Part shown: piece after piece, positions 15,989-23,526 of the stretch | How the letters are laid out: each line of letters opens with the position of its first letter | How positions within the stretch are numbered: position 1 is the first letter of the stretch | Assembly: GCA_036265935.1 (NCBI GenBank) | Contig: DATAOB010000108.1 | Location: forward strand, 1 to 23,526 | Direction: 5' to 3' | DNA: 23,526 nucleotides | Source of the DNA: JAFASC01 sp036265935 | Lineage (GTDB): Bacteria; Pseudomonadota; Alphaproteobacteria; Rhizobiales; Beijerinckiaceae | The notes under the pieces: generated by a model | Seen by the model: the letters and a program-made list of their open reading frames with translations, nothing else | What the model was told of the DNA's origin: nothing | Databases searched by the model: none | Translations under genes and position numbers: made by a program

Positions 15989-16092
15989 CCACATTCCCGA
16001 GGCCCGAAGGGCCATCGGGGACCCAGAGCAAATGCATCTGCCGCTGGACCCCGGATCGCATTCCGCTTTGCTTCATGCGTCCGGGGATGTGG
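15989..16092. repeat. Imperfect palindromic repeat, copy 4, inside the TRAP operon
   Basis: Ends are CCACATTCCCGAGG and GTCCGGGGATGTGG, inverted copies of each other; inner pairs GACCCAGAG / CTGGACCCC and a small AGGCCCGAAGGGCC hairpin add structure. It lies between the dctP stop (16129) and the dctQM Shine-Dalgarno, so it would be part of the operon mRNA. Confidence 0.8.
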
Positions 16093-16128
16093 CTTCGTAT
16101 GATGGGGTGAAAAACAATTCCTCGCAGC

Positions 16129-17147
16129 TTACGAAATCGAGCCGGCATATTTCTCCAGAATCGCCCAGGCCTCGTCGCCGTATTTGCCCTTCCATTCCTT
16201 GAAGAAGCCGGCCGATTGCAGCTTGGCGCGGAAGGCGTTCGTATCGACGGCATTGAACTGCAGGCCCTTCGCCTTCAGCGTCGATCCAAGCGAGCCGTTC
16301 AGTTTCGCAATGTCCTCGCGCTGCGCCACGGCCGACGCATTGACGTTCTTGGTGATGATCGCCTTGAGATTATCGGGAATCGACGCCCACACCTTGCCGT
16401 TGGCGAGTAGCCAGAATCCATCCCACATGTGATTGGTGCGGGCGAGATATTTCTGCACCTCGTAAAGTTTGGCCGAATCGATCAGCGCCAGCGGATTTTC
16501 CTGGCCCTCGGCGACTTTTGTCTGCAGCGCCGAATAGACCTCGGAGAAATTGATCGTCATCGGCGAAGCATCGAACGCCTTAAACATCGACGTCCACAAC
16601 GGCGAGGCCGGCACGCGAATTTTAAAGCCCTTCAAATCGTCCGGGGTTTTGATCTCGCGCGTCGATGAGGTGATCTGTCGGAAGCCGTTCTCCCAAATCC
16701 TGCCGAACGCATGTAGATTGGCCTTGGCGATCTGCGCGCGGATATAGGCGCCAAGATCGCCATCCATCGCCGGCCAGACCTTGTCGTAGCCGGACCAGGC
16801 GAAGCCGATGCCGTTGATCGATGCGGCCGGCACGAGCGTCGCCAGAATCAGACCCGAAAGCGTGAAGAATTCGAGCGCGCCGGAGCGCAGCTGGCTGAGC
16901 ATGTCGGTGTCGGAGCCGAGCTGGTTGTTCGGGAAGACCTGCATGTCGACCTTGTCGTCGCTGTCCTTCAAAATGTTGGCGGCGGCCTCGCGCATGCGCA
17001 CGGTCAGGGGATGCGTTTCCGGCGAATTGTTCGCCATCTTGAATGAATATTCCGCCGCGCTGGCGCGGGTCACCCGCAGCACGGCGGGCGCAAAGCGAGA
17101 GCCGCAGCTGTGCCCTGCAAAAGTAGGCGCCGATCGATCGACATCAT
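16129..17147 (-). pseudogene. TRAP transporter substrate-binding protein, DctP family (frameshift in signal peptide)
   Basis: The mature part, from ASAAEYSFKMANNSPETHPL to the stop at 16129, is a full DctP/TAXI-type TRAP binding protein with 'NNQLGSDTDMLSQLRSGALE' and the ligand-binding Arg in 'GFKIRVP'. The signal peptide MMSIDRRLLLQGTAAALA starts at the ATG 17145-17147 with GGGAG at good spacing, but it is in another frame and stops within 25 codons. One missing base near 17088-17092 explains this: adding a G would give 'ALALAPAVLRVTRASAA', a complete Tat- or Sec-type signal, and a 339-residue protein. As written, no export signal is joined to the mature domain. It could be a true pseudogene or a sequence error; the permease downstream is intact. 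Confidence 0.85.
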
Positions 17148-17234
17148 GCTTTCTCCCGGCCGGCACTTCAGTCCGGCTATTTCCGCCACTATGCCAGCGT
17201 TCAAAAGCGGGAGAAAGTGCGGCGGGAGGTCACC

Positions 17235-17985
17235 ATGACGCGATCCGTCATCATCACCGGCGCCGCCTCGGGGATCGGCCGCGCCTGTGCCGAGCACCAG
17301 CTGTCGCTCGGCTGGCACGTGGCGCTGATCGACCGTGACGCGGCGGCATTGGAGAAGGCGCGCGAGGAATTGGCGCGGCCGCAGGACACGTCGTGTTTTT
17401 GCCTCGATATCACCGATGAAGCGGCGGTGGAGGAGGCGATCTCCGCGGCGACGCGGCTCGCGCCGATCCGTGGGCTCATCAATTCCGCCGCAATCGGCTC
17501 CGACCAGCGTTTTGAGGAGACGAGCGCCGAGACTTTTCGCAAAATTCTCGACGTCAATGTCGTCGGCTCGTTCATCGTGGCACGCGCCGCAATCCGCGCC
17601 ATGCGCGAGGCAGGCGGTGGCGCGATCGTGAACCTGGCGTCGGTCTCGGGCCTACGCGGCAATATCGGCCGCACGGCGTACGGCGCCTCGAAGGGCGCGA
17701 TCGTCACCATGACGCAAGTGATGGCCGTCGAGCTTGCGGCGGCAAACATCCGGGTCAACGCCATCGCGCCGGGCCCGGTGGAGACCGCGATGGTACGCGC
17801 GATGCATACGCCTGAGGCGCGGGGCGAATTGGGTGAGCCGCGTGCCGCAGCGCCGCTATGGCGAGCCGCACGAGATTGCGCGCGCCGCCGCCTTTCTGTT
17901 GGATGAGCGCCAATCCGGCTACATAACCGGACACGTGCTCGCAGTGGACGGCGGATTTCTCGCGGGTGGGCTATTGCCGGACTGA
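17235..17985 (+). pseudogene. SDR family oxidoreductase (3' frameshift)
   Basis: A classical short-chain dehydrogenase: cofactor motif TGAASGIG near the N-terminus, 'NSAA', active-site YGASK after a Ser in 'ASVSG', and 'NAIAPGPVET'. In the first frame it runs off into unrelated sequence after 'MHTPEARGELG'. Removing one G from the GGGG run at 17821-17824 restores 'SRVPQRRYGEPHEIARAAAF' and the normal end 'GYITGHVLAVDGGF', giving 249 residues. The ATG at 17235 follows GGGAGG at six bases. It is divergent from the dctP gene across 87 bp, a common arrangement that suggests a linked catabolic role, but the substrate is unknown. It overlaps the convergent gene at 17971 by 15 bp. Confidence 0.85.
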
Positions 17986-19461
17986 GCGGACGCGTTTCAC
18001 CGGGCCGACGAGATCGATGATCTCGATGCCCTCCGTGCTGTTCAAAGTGTGCGCGCCTTGCGCGTTTGAACCGCGCGGCGGTCCGAGCACCGCCCGCACA
18101 ATCTGCGAATAATTTTCCGGATCGAGCAACTCGACGTCGGCGAGTGCGATCCCGCCGCCATACAGCCTGCGGCAATCCTGCGCGATGCGGCGCAAGCGCC
18201 CGTGCAGCACGACCATCGCGCCGCCGGGGCGCGCCGCGCCGGCATCGATCAGCACGGGATTGAGCGGATGGGCTCTCCATTCGCCGAAGAGACCGTGGGC
18301 ATAAAACAAGCCGAGTGCGTCCCAGGTGGAGGCGCCCTCGCCGGCAATCGATGCAAACAGCCAATCACCTCCGTGCCAGGTGACGAGCGTCGCATCGCTG
18401 GCAATGACGTTGTCAACGAGAACGCGTTCGAATGCCCAGCGATTTGGGAAAGTCTCGGCGCGATAAAGCTCGACGCGCCCGACCGAGCTTGTCTCCGGGA
18501 TCATGTAAATCTCGGAGCCGCGGCGAAACACGAAGGGGTAAGAGAGATGATACGGCCGCTCCAGGACCGGACGTGGATTTGTCGGCTTCCCCCCAATGAT
18601 TTCGAAAACCGCGATGATCCCCTTGCGCGTCGCATAGGGATATTCCTCGCAGAACACGTAAGTGCGCCCGTTGTCGGTAAACGGAAACGGGTCGGCGAAG
18701 TAGCGCTGTAAATCGTCGGGAACGCGCGTCCAATTCGCATCCGGCCATTGCTCGCGCTCGATCGTTGCATCGTTCGCGAGCAGGCGGAACGCGATGCGCC
18801 AATGTTCCGGATGGACGGCGAGTTGCGTCAGCCGCTGCGCAATCTTCGCGGCCAGGCCCTTTGCTGCGAAGATGGCGGAATGCGGCGCGTTATGGCGCGA
18901 TGGCAAGGCGGGTTCCCCCAGCAGCTCGTCGCCGCGTGCAATCCGGCGCACGCATTGAAGCAGCAAATTCTCGACGCGGGCCAGAACCTGATCGAATGCG
19001 TGTGCAAGGATGTTGCGATTTTCCACAACCGGCAGCCCGCGCGCGACGGCCTGCGGCTCCGCGCCCCAGCGCGCAATCGTGATCTCCGGCGCTTTCCTGC
19101 CGAGCAATGCGGCAAGAAGTGCCGACTCACCCGGCATGCCGTCGAACAAAGGAGCTAAGACGATCGCGTCACCTTGAGATAATGGGCGCTCGCGCAACTC
19201 GATGACAATGTCGCTGCCGGTGTGAGTCTGTTCCTGCGGCGCGTCCTGCCGTTCGAAGGCAGCCGAGCGAGCCCGGTAAGCAAAGCGTTCCAGTTCGAGC
19301 AGAAGATCGACACCGCCGGAATGCGCTGCCCGCGCGTGCTCAAATTCTAACGCGACGGCCTCACCATCGCGCTGAAGCGCCGCGGCCAACCGCCGGTGCC
19401 AACGGCGCGCCGGACCGGTGCCGCGGATTAGAATCGAGAGGCGCCGGGCGTCGTTCGCCAT
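17971..19461 (-). CDS. GINT1-like putative glycosyltransferase (beta-propeller domain)
   Basis: A 496-residue protein. The C-terminal half (about 250-480) has 'RYFADPFPFTDNGRTYVFCE' , 'HLSYPFVFRRGSEIYMIPET' and 'WDALGLFYAHGLFGEWRAHP', the pattern of the five-bladed propeller domain found in glucosamine inositolphosphorylceramide transferase 1 and in bacterial polysaccharide loci. The N-terminal 200 residues contain 'GDIV'-less formyltransferase-like sequence with no motif I can name. No signal peptide or membrane segment is obvious. The ATG at 19459-19461 follows GAGGGG. It is 24 bp downstream of the cytochrome c gene, so the two are probably co-transcribed. A role in surface glycan synthesis is inferred from family and neighbours only. 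Confidence 0.65.
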   Translation of the reverse strand: MANDARRLSILIRGTGPARRWHRRLAAALQRDGEAVALEFEHARAAHSGGVDLLLELERFAYRARSAAFERQDAPQEQTHTGSDIVIELRERPLSQGDAIVLAPLFDGMPGESALLAALLGRKAPEITIARWGAEPQAVARGLPVVENRNILAHAFDQVLARVENLLLQCVRRIARGDELLGEPALPSRHNAPHSAIFAAKGLAAKIAQRLTQLAVHPEHWRIAFRLLANDATIEREQWPDANWTRVPDDLQRYFADPFPFTDNGRTYVFCEEYPYATRKGIIAVFEIIGGKPTNPRPVLERPYHLSYPFVFRRGSEIYMIPETSSVGRVELYRAETFPNRWAFERVLVDNVIASDATLVTWHGGDWLFASIAGEGASTWDALGLFYAHGLFGEWRAHPLNPVLIDAGAARPGGAMVVLHGRLRRIAQDCRRLYGGGIALADVELLDPENYSQIVRAVLGPPRGSNAQGAHTLNSTEGIEIIDLVGPVKRVRSVRQ

Positions 19462-19485
19462 CGCCCCCTCTAGCACGAGAACGGT

Positions 19486-20019
19486 TTACTTGCCGGGAGG
19501 TGGCGGCAGGCTGTTGTATACATCCGGCGGCAGCACCGTCATGACAAAGACGTTCGGCTTGTCCGACGGCCCGAACGGACCGGGCACCTTGTTGCTGATC
19601 GGCGGCAGGCTCTTCAGATAGGCGACGATCGCCAGCGCATCTTCCTTCGTCAGGTTGGCGAAGTCGTTATAAGGCATGATCGGCGCGAGCATGCGGCCGT
19701 CAGGCCGTTTGCCCGTGCGGATCGCAGTGACGATCTGCTCGTTCGTCCAGCTGCCCAATCCGGTTTCCTTGTCCGGCGTCAGATTGGGGCCGACGAAGAC
19801 GCCCATGCCGGGAAGGGAAAAGCCGACGTCGGAGCCGCCGAGCCTGCGTGAGACATCGCGCTTGCCGAGAAAGCTGCCCGGCGTGTGACAATCGTTGCAG
19901 CCGGCTATGTCGACGAGATAAAGCCCGCGCTTCACCTGCGGACTCTGCGCAAGTGCCTGCTGGGCTAGCACCCCAAGCGCCAGAGCACCAATTCCCAATC
20001 CTAGAAACCGTCCGATCAT
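19486..20019 (-). CDS. c-type cytochrome (class I, exported)
   Basis: A 177-residue protein with a signal peptide (hydrophobic 'GLGIGALALGVLAQQALAQS', cut near 25), one haem-binding CNDCH (Cys41, Cys44, His45) and a likely axial Met in 'LAPIMPY' (Met115). It resembles the single-haem cytochromes that serve periplasmic dehydrogenases. The ATG at 20017-20019 has the best Shine-Dalgarno in the window (GAGGAGG). It lies between a broken glycosyltransferase and the GINT1-like gene on the same strand, an unexpected place for an electron carrier; no partner dehydrogenase is nearby. Confidence 0.93.
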   Translation of the reverse strand: MIGRFLGLGIGALALGVLAQQALAQSPQVKRGLYLVDIAGCNDCHTPGSFLGKRDVSRRLGGSDVGFSLPGMGVFVGPNLTPDKETGLGSWTNEQIVTAIRTGKRPDGRMLAPIMPYNDFANLTKEDALAIVAYLKSLPPISNKVPGPFGPSDKPNVFVMTVLPPDVYNSLPPPPGK

Positions 20020-20039
20020 CTTTCCTCCTCGAGTCTGAG

Positions 20040-20910
20040 CCGCGCGGGCGGCACTGCGCGCCTATCTTGCACGCGCGATGGATCGCAAAAGGCCTGTCGA
20101 ACTGTGTCTCCACAGAATACGGCTCGACCAATGTGTGCAAACGCACGGGATCGACGCAGCCCCTCGTGATATCCTGCCATAGCGATGCGAACGCGTTCGC
20201 CAGCGCCTCTGCGCATTTTTCGCGCGGCTCGCTGCGCGGAATAAGGGCCCCGCTGATGCCGGGCAGGATCAGCGGCTTATATTGCGGCAAGTCGATCGCG
20301 CCGACGGGACGGCCGCTCGCCAGCATCTCCAACAAATAGCAGGGCAGACCTTCAAAGTAAGAAGTGAGAATGCCGGCATGGCAGCGCGCCATGATATCGC
20401 GCACCCCGTCCGGCGTTTGCGATCCGTGCCGAAGGGTGAAGGCCTGCGCCTTGGCAAACTCGGGATAGCGCGCGGGATCGGTCGCGCCGACGTAATGAAA
20501 CTCGATCTTGCCTTCGAGTTTCGCGTGCAGCCGCGCCAGCACGTCGAACATCAGCGGCGGGTCTTTGAACTCGTCGAGCCGGCCGGCAAAGCAGATGCGG
20601 AAAATCCCGTCCTGAACATCGAAGGGGGTTGCCCGGAAACGCCGCGTATCGACCGAAACCGACATGACCTCCGTCTTGTTGGCGGCGCGTGAAGACAGCC
20701 GCGCGATAGGCGCGGCGAGGTTCGGATTGACGGCGATGATGCGATCGGCAGTCGCGAGCGCGATCCGCTCGCTGTCTGGATGAACCGATAGCGCTTGAGC
20801 AGGCTGTCCATCTTGTCATCTTTGCTGCCCTCGTTGTGCACCCATTGCACGCTGGGGAGTCGCAACAGCTTCGGGATCAGGGCGAATTCGTACCGTTCAA
20901 TCTCGGCCGA
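20040..20910 (-). pseudogene. GT4-family glycosyltransferase (frameshifted, both ends damaged)
   Basis: The upstream part, 'LIPKLLRLPSVQWVHNEG' to 'LLKRYRFIQTAS', is in one frame. Past about 20780 the sequence continues in another as ERIALATADRIIAVNPNL, 'NKTEVMSVSVDTRRF', 'FRICFAGRLDEFKDPPLMF' and 'GILTSYFEGLPCYLLEMLAS', the E-x7-E type retaining GT4 C-domain. The observed ACAGCGAGCGG would read TASERI with one more AGCG unit, so a 4-bp slippage loss is a good explanation. The N-terminal domain is missing beyond about 20910, where an unrelated plus-strand fragment begins. At the other end the frame has no stop before running into the cytochrome c gene. An exopolysaccharide or O-antigen sugar transfer role is inferred. 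Confidence 0.8.
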
Positions 20911-20919
20911 GCACCGCTT

Positions 20920-21478
20920 CCCGCCGATCGCCCGCGCGCTGTTATTGCTTTCACCGCTCTTCCTAATCATGGCTATTTTGATCAAGCTCGACAGCCCCGG
21001 GCCGGTGCTGTTCTTGCAACGCCGCTAGGGTTTCAATCAGGAGGCGTTTCGCATCGTGAAGTTTCGCACGATGACCACGCTCGACGACGACCGTCACGTC
21101 AAACACACTTGCGAGAATGACGCGCGGATCACCGGCATCGGCCGCTGGATGCGCCGCTACAATATCGACGAGTTGCCGCAGCTCTTAAACGTGCTACGCG
21201 GCCAGATGAGCCTGGTCGGCCCCCGCCCGCATGCGGTCGCGCACGATCAGCTCTTCGAGCAGACGATCGCGCTCTATGCCCGTCGCCACAATGTGAAACC
21301 GGGAATCACCGGCGGGGCGCAGGTCAATGGATTTCGCGGCGGAATTTCCGACGATTCCAAGATCCGCATGCGCATCGAGCACGATCTCTTCTACATCGAC
21401 AATTGGACTATGTTGCTCGACATACGCATCCTGCTGCTGACCGTATTCTCGCGTAAGGCTTACCGGAATGCGTATTGA
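20920..21478 (+). pseudogene. Undecaprenyl-phosphate sugar phosphotransferase (ExoY/WcaJ type), truncated, internal stop
   Basis: The recognisable sequence starts at 'ALLLLSPLFLIMAILIKLDS' and 'PGPVLFLQRR', meets a TAG at 21026-21028 and resumes in the same frame as GFNQEAFRIVKFRTM. It then runs through 'RITGIGRWMRRYNIDELPQL', 'MSLVGPRPHA', 'YARRHNVKPGITGGAQVNGF' and 'DLFYIDNW' to the TGA at 21476. This is the bacterial sugar transferase domain that primes exopolysaccharide repeat units on undecaprenyl phosphate. The family reads RR-(Y/F/H)-GFN at the stop, so TAG is probably a point mutation of TAC or TAT. The N-terminal membrane domain (about 200 residues) is absent. It cannot prime chains as written. 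Confidence 0.88.
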
Positions 21479-21488
21479 GCCGCGCCGC

Positions 21489-22898
21489 TCAGATTCGATT
21501 ATACGTATCCTCGAGGCGGATGATGTCGTCTTCGCCGAGATAGGAGCCGGTCTGCACTTCGATGAGTTCGAGATCGATTTTGCCGGGATTGGCCATGCGG
21601 TGGATGCAGCCGATCGGCAGATAGATGGACTCGTTCTCGTGCACGAGGTGGGTCTCGTTGTTGCGCACGACCTCCGCCGTGCCCTTGACCACGATCCAGT
21701 GCTCGGCGCGATGAAAATGCTTCTGCAAAGAGAGCTGCGCGCCGGGCTTCACAACGATGCGCTTGACCTGATAGCGCGAGCCGTAGTCGACGCTCTGGTA
21801 ATAGCCCCACGGCCGGTAGGAACGCTTGTGCTCCTCCGCCTCGCGCCGCTTCTCCCGCTTCAACTGATCGACAAGCTGCTTCACCTTGTCGCCATGCGCG
21901 CGGTTGAGCACGAGGACGGCATCTTGCGTGGTGACGACGATCACGTCATCGACGCCGACGACGGCAGTCAGATGCTCGTCGGAGCGCACATGCACGTTCT
22001 TGGCATCCATGACGATGCCCTGACCGCGCACCGAATTGTTGGCCTCATCCCGGTCCGAGAGCTCCCACACCGCCTGCCAGGTGCCGACATCCGACCAGCC
22101 GATGTCGGCGGGAATCAGCGCCGCGGTCTCGGTGCGCTCCATGACGGCATAGTCGATCGACTTCTTCGTGGCGCGCTCGAAGGCGGGCGCGTCGAGCATG
22201 ATGAAGCCGAAATCGCGCCGCGCGCCTTCAAGCGCCGCTTGCGCGGCTTCCGCCATGTCCGGTTCGAAGCGGTTGAGCTCGCGCTGCATGACGTCGGCGC
22301 GGAAGATGAAGTTGCCGGAGTTCCAGAAGTAACCCGCCTCGACATATTGACGCGCGGTCTCCGCATCGGGCTTCTCGACGAAGGATTCGACCTTGAGAAC
22401 GGGGCTGCCGTCGGCAACCGGCGCACCGGGGCGGATATAGCCATAGCCGGTCGCCGCCTCGCGCGGTTTGATGCCGAGCGTCACGATGTAACCATCGGCC
22501 GCCCCTTCTGCCGCTTGCTTGCAGAGTGCGACAAGCCCGGCGCGGTCCTGCACGACATGATCGGCGGCGAGCATGACGACGATCGTGTCCGGCCCTTGCG
22601 CGGTGGCAATGCCGGCGGCGACCGCGACGGCCGGACCCGAATCGCGGCGCATCGGCTCGAGCACGATCTCGGCCTTCGCGCCGATCTGTTCGAGCTGATC
22701 GAGGATGAGGAAGCGGTAATCGAAATTGGAGATGACGACCGGCGTCTCGAAGACCGGATCGTCGAGCATGGCGATCGCCATTTGGAAGGTCGACAGGGTG
22801 CCGATCAGCGGAATGAATTGCTTGGGCAGCGTCTCGCGCGATTCCGGCCAAACCCGCGTCCCCGCGCCGCCGCACATGATCACCGGCAATATTTTCAC
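21489..22898 (-). CDS. manC: Mannose-1-phosphate guanylyltransferase / mannose-6-phosphate isomerase
   Basis: A 469-residue bifunctional enzyme of the AlgA/ManC/XanB type, making GDP-mannose from mannose-1-phosphate and, through its C-terminal cupin, interconverting fructose-6-P and mannose-6-P. Nucleotidyltransferase signature GGAGTRVWP (10-18), Lys26 in LPKQF and FVEKP (173-177) are present. The PMI domain shows RPWG (362-365), KHFHRAEHW (393-401) with metal-binding His, and 'GCIHR'. The GTG at 22896-22898 is chosen: GAGG precedes it at seven bases and it matches the family start; the frame is open further upstream into non-homologous sequence. It is convergent with the broken sugar transferase (10 bp apart) and is the only clearly intact nucleotide-sugar gene here. 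Confidence 0.96.
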   Translation of the reverse strand: MKILPVIMCGGAGTRVWPESRETLPKQFIPLIGTLSTFQMAIAMLDDPVFETPVVISNFDYRFLILDQLEQIGAKAEIVLEPMRRDSGPAVAVAAGIATAQGPDTIVVMLAADHVVQDRAGLVALCKQAAEGAADGYIVTLGIKPREAATGYGYIRPGAPVADGSPVLKVESFVEKPDAETARQYVEAGYFWNSGNFIFRADVMQRELNRFEPDMAEAAQAALEGARRDFGFIMLDAPAFERATKKSIDYAVMERTETAALIPADIGWSDVGTWQAVWELSDRDEANNSVRGQGIVMDAKNVHVRSDEHLTAVVGVDDVIVVTTQDAVLVLNRAHGDKVKQLVDQLKREKRREAEEHKRSYRPWGYYQSVDYGSRYQVKRIVVKPGAQLSLQKHFHRAEHWIVVKGTAEVVRNNETHLVHENESIYLPIGCIHRMANPGKIDLELIEVQTGSYLGEDDIIRLEDTYNRI

Positions 22899-23035
22899 CC
22901 CAGACCTCGCAGATTCCGCTCCGCGGCGCGCCGGCCAACGCGCGCACCCCTCACCCAAGCCGCGGGCATACGCTCGACCGAAGCAGCCTGGCAAGAGCGC
23001 GGCCGTTCCGCTGTCAGCTTGTCCGGAGCGCCCCG

Positions 23036-23526
23036 ATGAGCGTCTCCGGATCGCTTCCATTCAGCGGCAAAGGGGCGAGAGCGTGGCGCGCTGGTCTTTT
23101 CGAGCTTCCGGCGCTGGCACTGACCGTCACCGCCTTGCTTGTACTTTGCACGGTTTCGCCGCTGCTTCTGGGTGCCCACGGGATCGACTATGAAACGGCC
23201 GGCGGCAGCGCGCTGGCTAAGATCCATCCCGGCACCTACCTCGCTGTGGCCGCGCTGATGGCTCGCCTCGGTGCTACTTATCCGCGCCTCCGTCTCATCG
23301 TTTTTCCGAAACTGATACGGTCGGGACCGACCTTTGCGCGCCTGCTGGCGCATGCGCTCGGGTGCGGCCTCGAATGGCGCCTGCGCGGCCAGTACCAACG
23401 CGCCGTATTGTTGGCCAATCGCGCCGGTACGATCCCCTCGAAAGAACGCCGTGACAAGCTCGCACGCCAGCGGCGCCAGCTTGAAAAACGCGGACGGGTC
23501 ACGCTGCGAAGCGCCCGTACTTGTGC
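23036..23526 (+). CDS. Membrane protein, N-terminal part, possible polysaccharide polymerase (partial)
   Basis: The frame opens at an ATG (23036) with GGAG seven bases upstream and runs without stop to the right edge (163 codons). Residues about 20-45 (ELPALALTVTALLVLCTVSP...) form a membrane segment, followed by 'GIDYETAGGSALAKIHPGTY' and a second short hydrophobic stretch. Such an N-terminus, with a loop ending in 'KIHPGTYL', recalls Wzy/O-antigen ligase-like proteins. After about residue 80 the sequence becomes basic and soluble (KERRDKLARQRRQLEKRG), which does not fit a polymerase, so a frameshift or rearrangement near 23275 is possible. It is divergent from manC across 137 bp. Confidence 0.45.
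   Translation, partial: MSVSGSLPFSGKGARAWRAGLFELPALALTVTALLVLCTVSPLLLGAHGIDYETAGGSALAKIHPGTYLAVAALMARLGATYPRLRLIVFPKLIRSGPTFARLLAHALGCGLEWRLRGQYQRAVLLANRAGTIPSKERRDKLARQRRQLEKRGRVTLRSARTC

Noticed and set aside
17148..17166. GTG start at 17166 that opens the mature DctP frame
   Set aside because: It has no signal peptide and overlaps, out of frame, the real signal peptide at 17147, which has a good Shine-Dalgarno.
21468..23039. A 523-codon plus-strand open frame opposite manC
   Set aside because: It is the antisense shadow of manC, with a His/Asp/Arg-rich low-information composition.
1..23526. tRNA, rRNA, riboswitch (including a cobalamin riboswitch before cobQ) and insertion sequences
   Set aside because: I looked for cloverleaf-like blocks, the B12-box region upstream of cobQ and DUF6489, and transposase motifs with terminal repeats, and saw none that I could support.

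Overview
The window is GC-rich chromosomal DNA. The gene content points to an alphaproteobacterium, probably of the Hyphomicrobiales (Bradyrhizobium/Xanthobacteraceae-like): a Phasin_2 protein with a TGC-rich palindrome at its promoter, a DUF6489 protein, a fused TRAP DctQM permease, a CYP102-type fatty-acid P450, and dispersed palindromic 'CCCCGGACGCATG' repeats. The genus is an inference from protein character only.

Layout. 1-58: start of a GIY-YIG nuclease gene leaving the left edge. 59-658: a repeat-rich spacer. 659-2485: typA (minus). 2735-4461: two convergent alpha/beta hydrolases. 4541-5008: a phasin (minus) with a terminator and a good promoter/operator candidate. 5307-6273: a lower-GC scar holding fragments of a C5 DNA methyltransferase, the RecB-like nuclease domain of a helicase, and a Vsr endonuclease, in that order and all on the plus strand. 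6335-10572: an epoxide hydrolase downstream of a P450-reductase fusion (both minus). 10716-12453: DUF6489 and cobQ (plus), meeting cobD/cbiB (12437-13420, minus). 13437-14015: a HigB/HigA toxin-antitoxin pair. 14090-17147: a TRAP transporter (fused DctQM plus a frameshifted DctP). 17235-17985: a frameshifted SDR oxidoreductase. 17971-20019: a GINT1-like putative glycosyltransferase and a cytochrome c. 20040-21478: two broken exopolysaccharide genes facing away from each other (GT4 glycosyltransferase and ExoY-type sugar transferase). 21489-22898: intact manC-type GDP-mannose pyrophosphorylase/PMI. 23036-end: start of a membrane protein, perhaps a polysaccharide polymerase.

How the genes work together. 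cobQ and cobD act in adenosylcobalamin synthesis. The P450 and the epoxide hydrolase could oxidise fatty acids and open epoxides in sequence. The right third (17.9-23.5 kb) is a surface-polysaccharide locus in which GDP-mannose supply is intact but priming and at least one glycosyl transfer look lost.

The main observation is decay: at least seven reading frames are truncated, frameshifted or stopped (methyltransferase, helicase nuclease, Vsr, dctP, SDR, GT4, sugar transferase), while the long genes between them are intact. The defence scar at 5.3-6.3 kb is the most unusual region. I found no tRNA, rRNA, CRISPR array, insertion sequence or complete new system.
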